From Bradyrhizobium sp. CIAT3101 (lineage in GTDB: Bacteria; Pseudomonadota; Alphaproteobacteria; Rhizobiales; Xanthobacteraceae): 64,000 nucleotides of DNA. The translations under genes were made by a program, and so were the position numbers. The notes under the pieces were generated by a model. That model was not told the origin of the DNA, ran no database searches, and saw only the letters and a program-made list of their open reading frames with translations. Positions within the stretch are counted from its first letter, which is position 1; every line of letters begins with the position of its first letter. This document shows, one piece after another, positions 63,496-64,000 of the stretch. The stretch lies in contig NZ_CP121634.1 in the NCBI RefSeq assembly GCF_029714945.1, positions 5,291,001 to 5,355,000 of the forward strand, in the 5' to 3' direction.

Positions 63496-64000
63496 ATGAG
63501 CACGAAGATGTTGCACGACCCTCCAACCAAACCTGAACGCAGCTTCGAGATCGTCGCGCGGCGCATTGCTGCAATGATCCAGACGAGTTACCGCATCGGC
63601 CAGCGCCTGCCGGCCGAGCGCGATCTCGCGAAGACTTTTGGCGTGTCGCGCCCGACGGTGCGCGAGGCCATCCTGTCGCTGGCGATGGCCGGGATGCTGA
63701 AGGTCCGCAGCAATAGCGGCGTCTATGTCATCAGTCGTCAGGAGGCGCCTGATGTGCATGTGCTCGAAGGCTTTGGGCCGTTCGAGAATCTGGAAGCGCG
63801 TCAGCTCATCGAGCCGCAGATCGCGGCGATCGCGGCGCAGCGCGCCTCGGAGGCCACCTTCGTGCAGCTTGCCGAAGCACTCGCCATGATGCGCTGGGAA
63901 CACGCGCAGGGACGCGAGGCCGACACGTCGGACCACCGCTTCCACATGGTGCTGGCCGAGGCGACGGGAAACGGAGCACTGGTGTCGATCAGCGACTCCT
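63496..64000 (+). CDS. GntR family (FadR subfamily) regulator, cut by window end
   Basis: The open frame runs from ATG 63496 to the last base with no stop, giving at least 168 residues. Residues 15-80 form the GntR winged helix (SFEIVARRIAAMIQTSYRIGQRLPAERDLAKTFGVSRPTVREAILSLAMAGMLKV). From residue 100 the all-helical FCD/FadR effector domain begins (ENLEARQLIEPQIAAIAAQRAS, SDHRFHMVLAEATGN with the metal-site Asp and His). ATG 63508 is an alternative start; neither has a strong ribosome site. It is divergent from the aminotransferase operon and very probably its regulator. Confidence 0.88.
   Translation, partial: MSTKMLHDPPTKPERSFEIVARRIAAMIQTSYRIGQRLPAERDLAKTFGVSRPTVREAILSLAMAGMLKVRSNSGVYVISRQEAPDVHVLEGFGPFENLEARQLIEPQIAAIAAQRASEATFVQLAEALAMMRWEHAQGREADTSDHRFHMVLAEATGNGALVSISDS

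Overview
The window reads as a chromosomal segment of a Bradyrhizobium-type alphaproteobacterium (order Hyphomicrobiales). This rests on uniformly high GC, densely packed metabolic genes, GTG/TTG as occasional starts, and several families of palindromic intergenic repeats of the kind that litter Bradyrhizobium chromosomes. I see no rRNA, tRNA, CRISPR array, prophage, insertion sequence or symbiosis gene. The assignment comes from protein and repeat character only; no database comparison was possible.

Layout. 1-1.6 kb: a two-helix membrane protein and a metallophosphoesterase. 1.7-8.5 kb: a polar amino acid uptake and catabolic operon (PLP deaminase, two permeases, ATPase, periplasmic receptor, RidA, zinc deacylase) ending in its own LacI-type regulator, with a perfect LacI-style palindrome in front of the first gene. 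8.5-26.9 kb: a housekeeping mixture with guaB, rlmE, a Ppx/GppA phosphatase, an orphan molybdenum hydroxylase large subunit, a Uup-like ABC-F protein, a second D-amino-acid PLP enzyme, three transport/regulator genes and a flavoprotein. 27-35 kb: a leftward valine-degradation operon (mmsA, acyl-CoA dehydrogenase, 3-hydroxyisobutyryl-CoA hydrolase, mmsB, acyl-CoA ligase, MaoC hydratase, then an SDR) facing a LysR gene across a clear inverted repeat. 36-40 kb: fatty-acyl genes (TetR, thioesterase, crotonase, thiolase) sharing a 7-4-7 palindrome. 40-46 kb: MFS, OprB porin, CorA-type transporter, acetoacetate decarboxylase and a patatin gene that is frameshifted in this sequence. 46-52 kb: aldehyde dehydrogenase, small secreted proteins including a four-EF-hand protein, and an FAD-linked 2-hydroxyacid dehydrogenase. 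52-57 kb: acyl-CoA carboxylase beta subunit with an IclR regulator, a stand-alone biotinyl domain, and a glutaminase-STAS-cyclic-nucleotide-binding fusion. 57-64 kb: a MazG-like protein and a leftward cluster of class III aminotransferase, Tat-exported peptide-type receptor and N,N-dimethylformamidase-like protein, facing a GntR/FadR regulator cut by the window end.

The common theme is catabolism of amino acids, acyl-CoAs and amides by small regulated modules. In five places the regulator gene sits next to a palindrome matching its family's operator architecture (LacI, LysR, TetR, IclR, FadR). These predicted circuits, and the two amide/amino-acid modules with no obvious characterised substrate, are the most interesting content.
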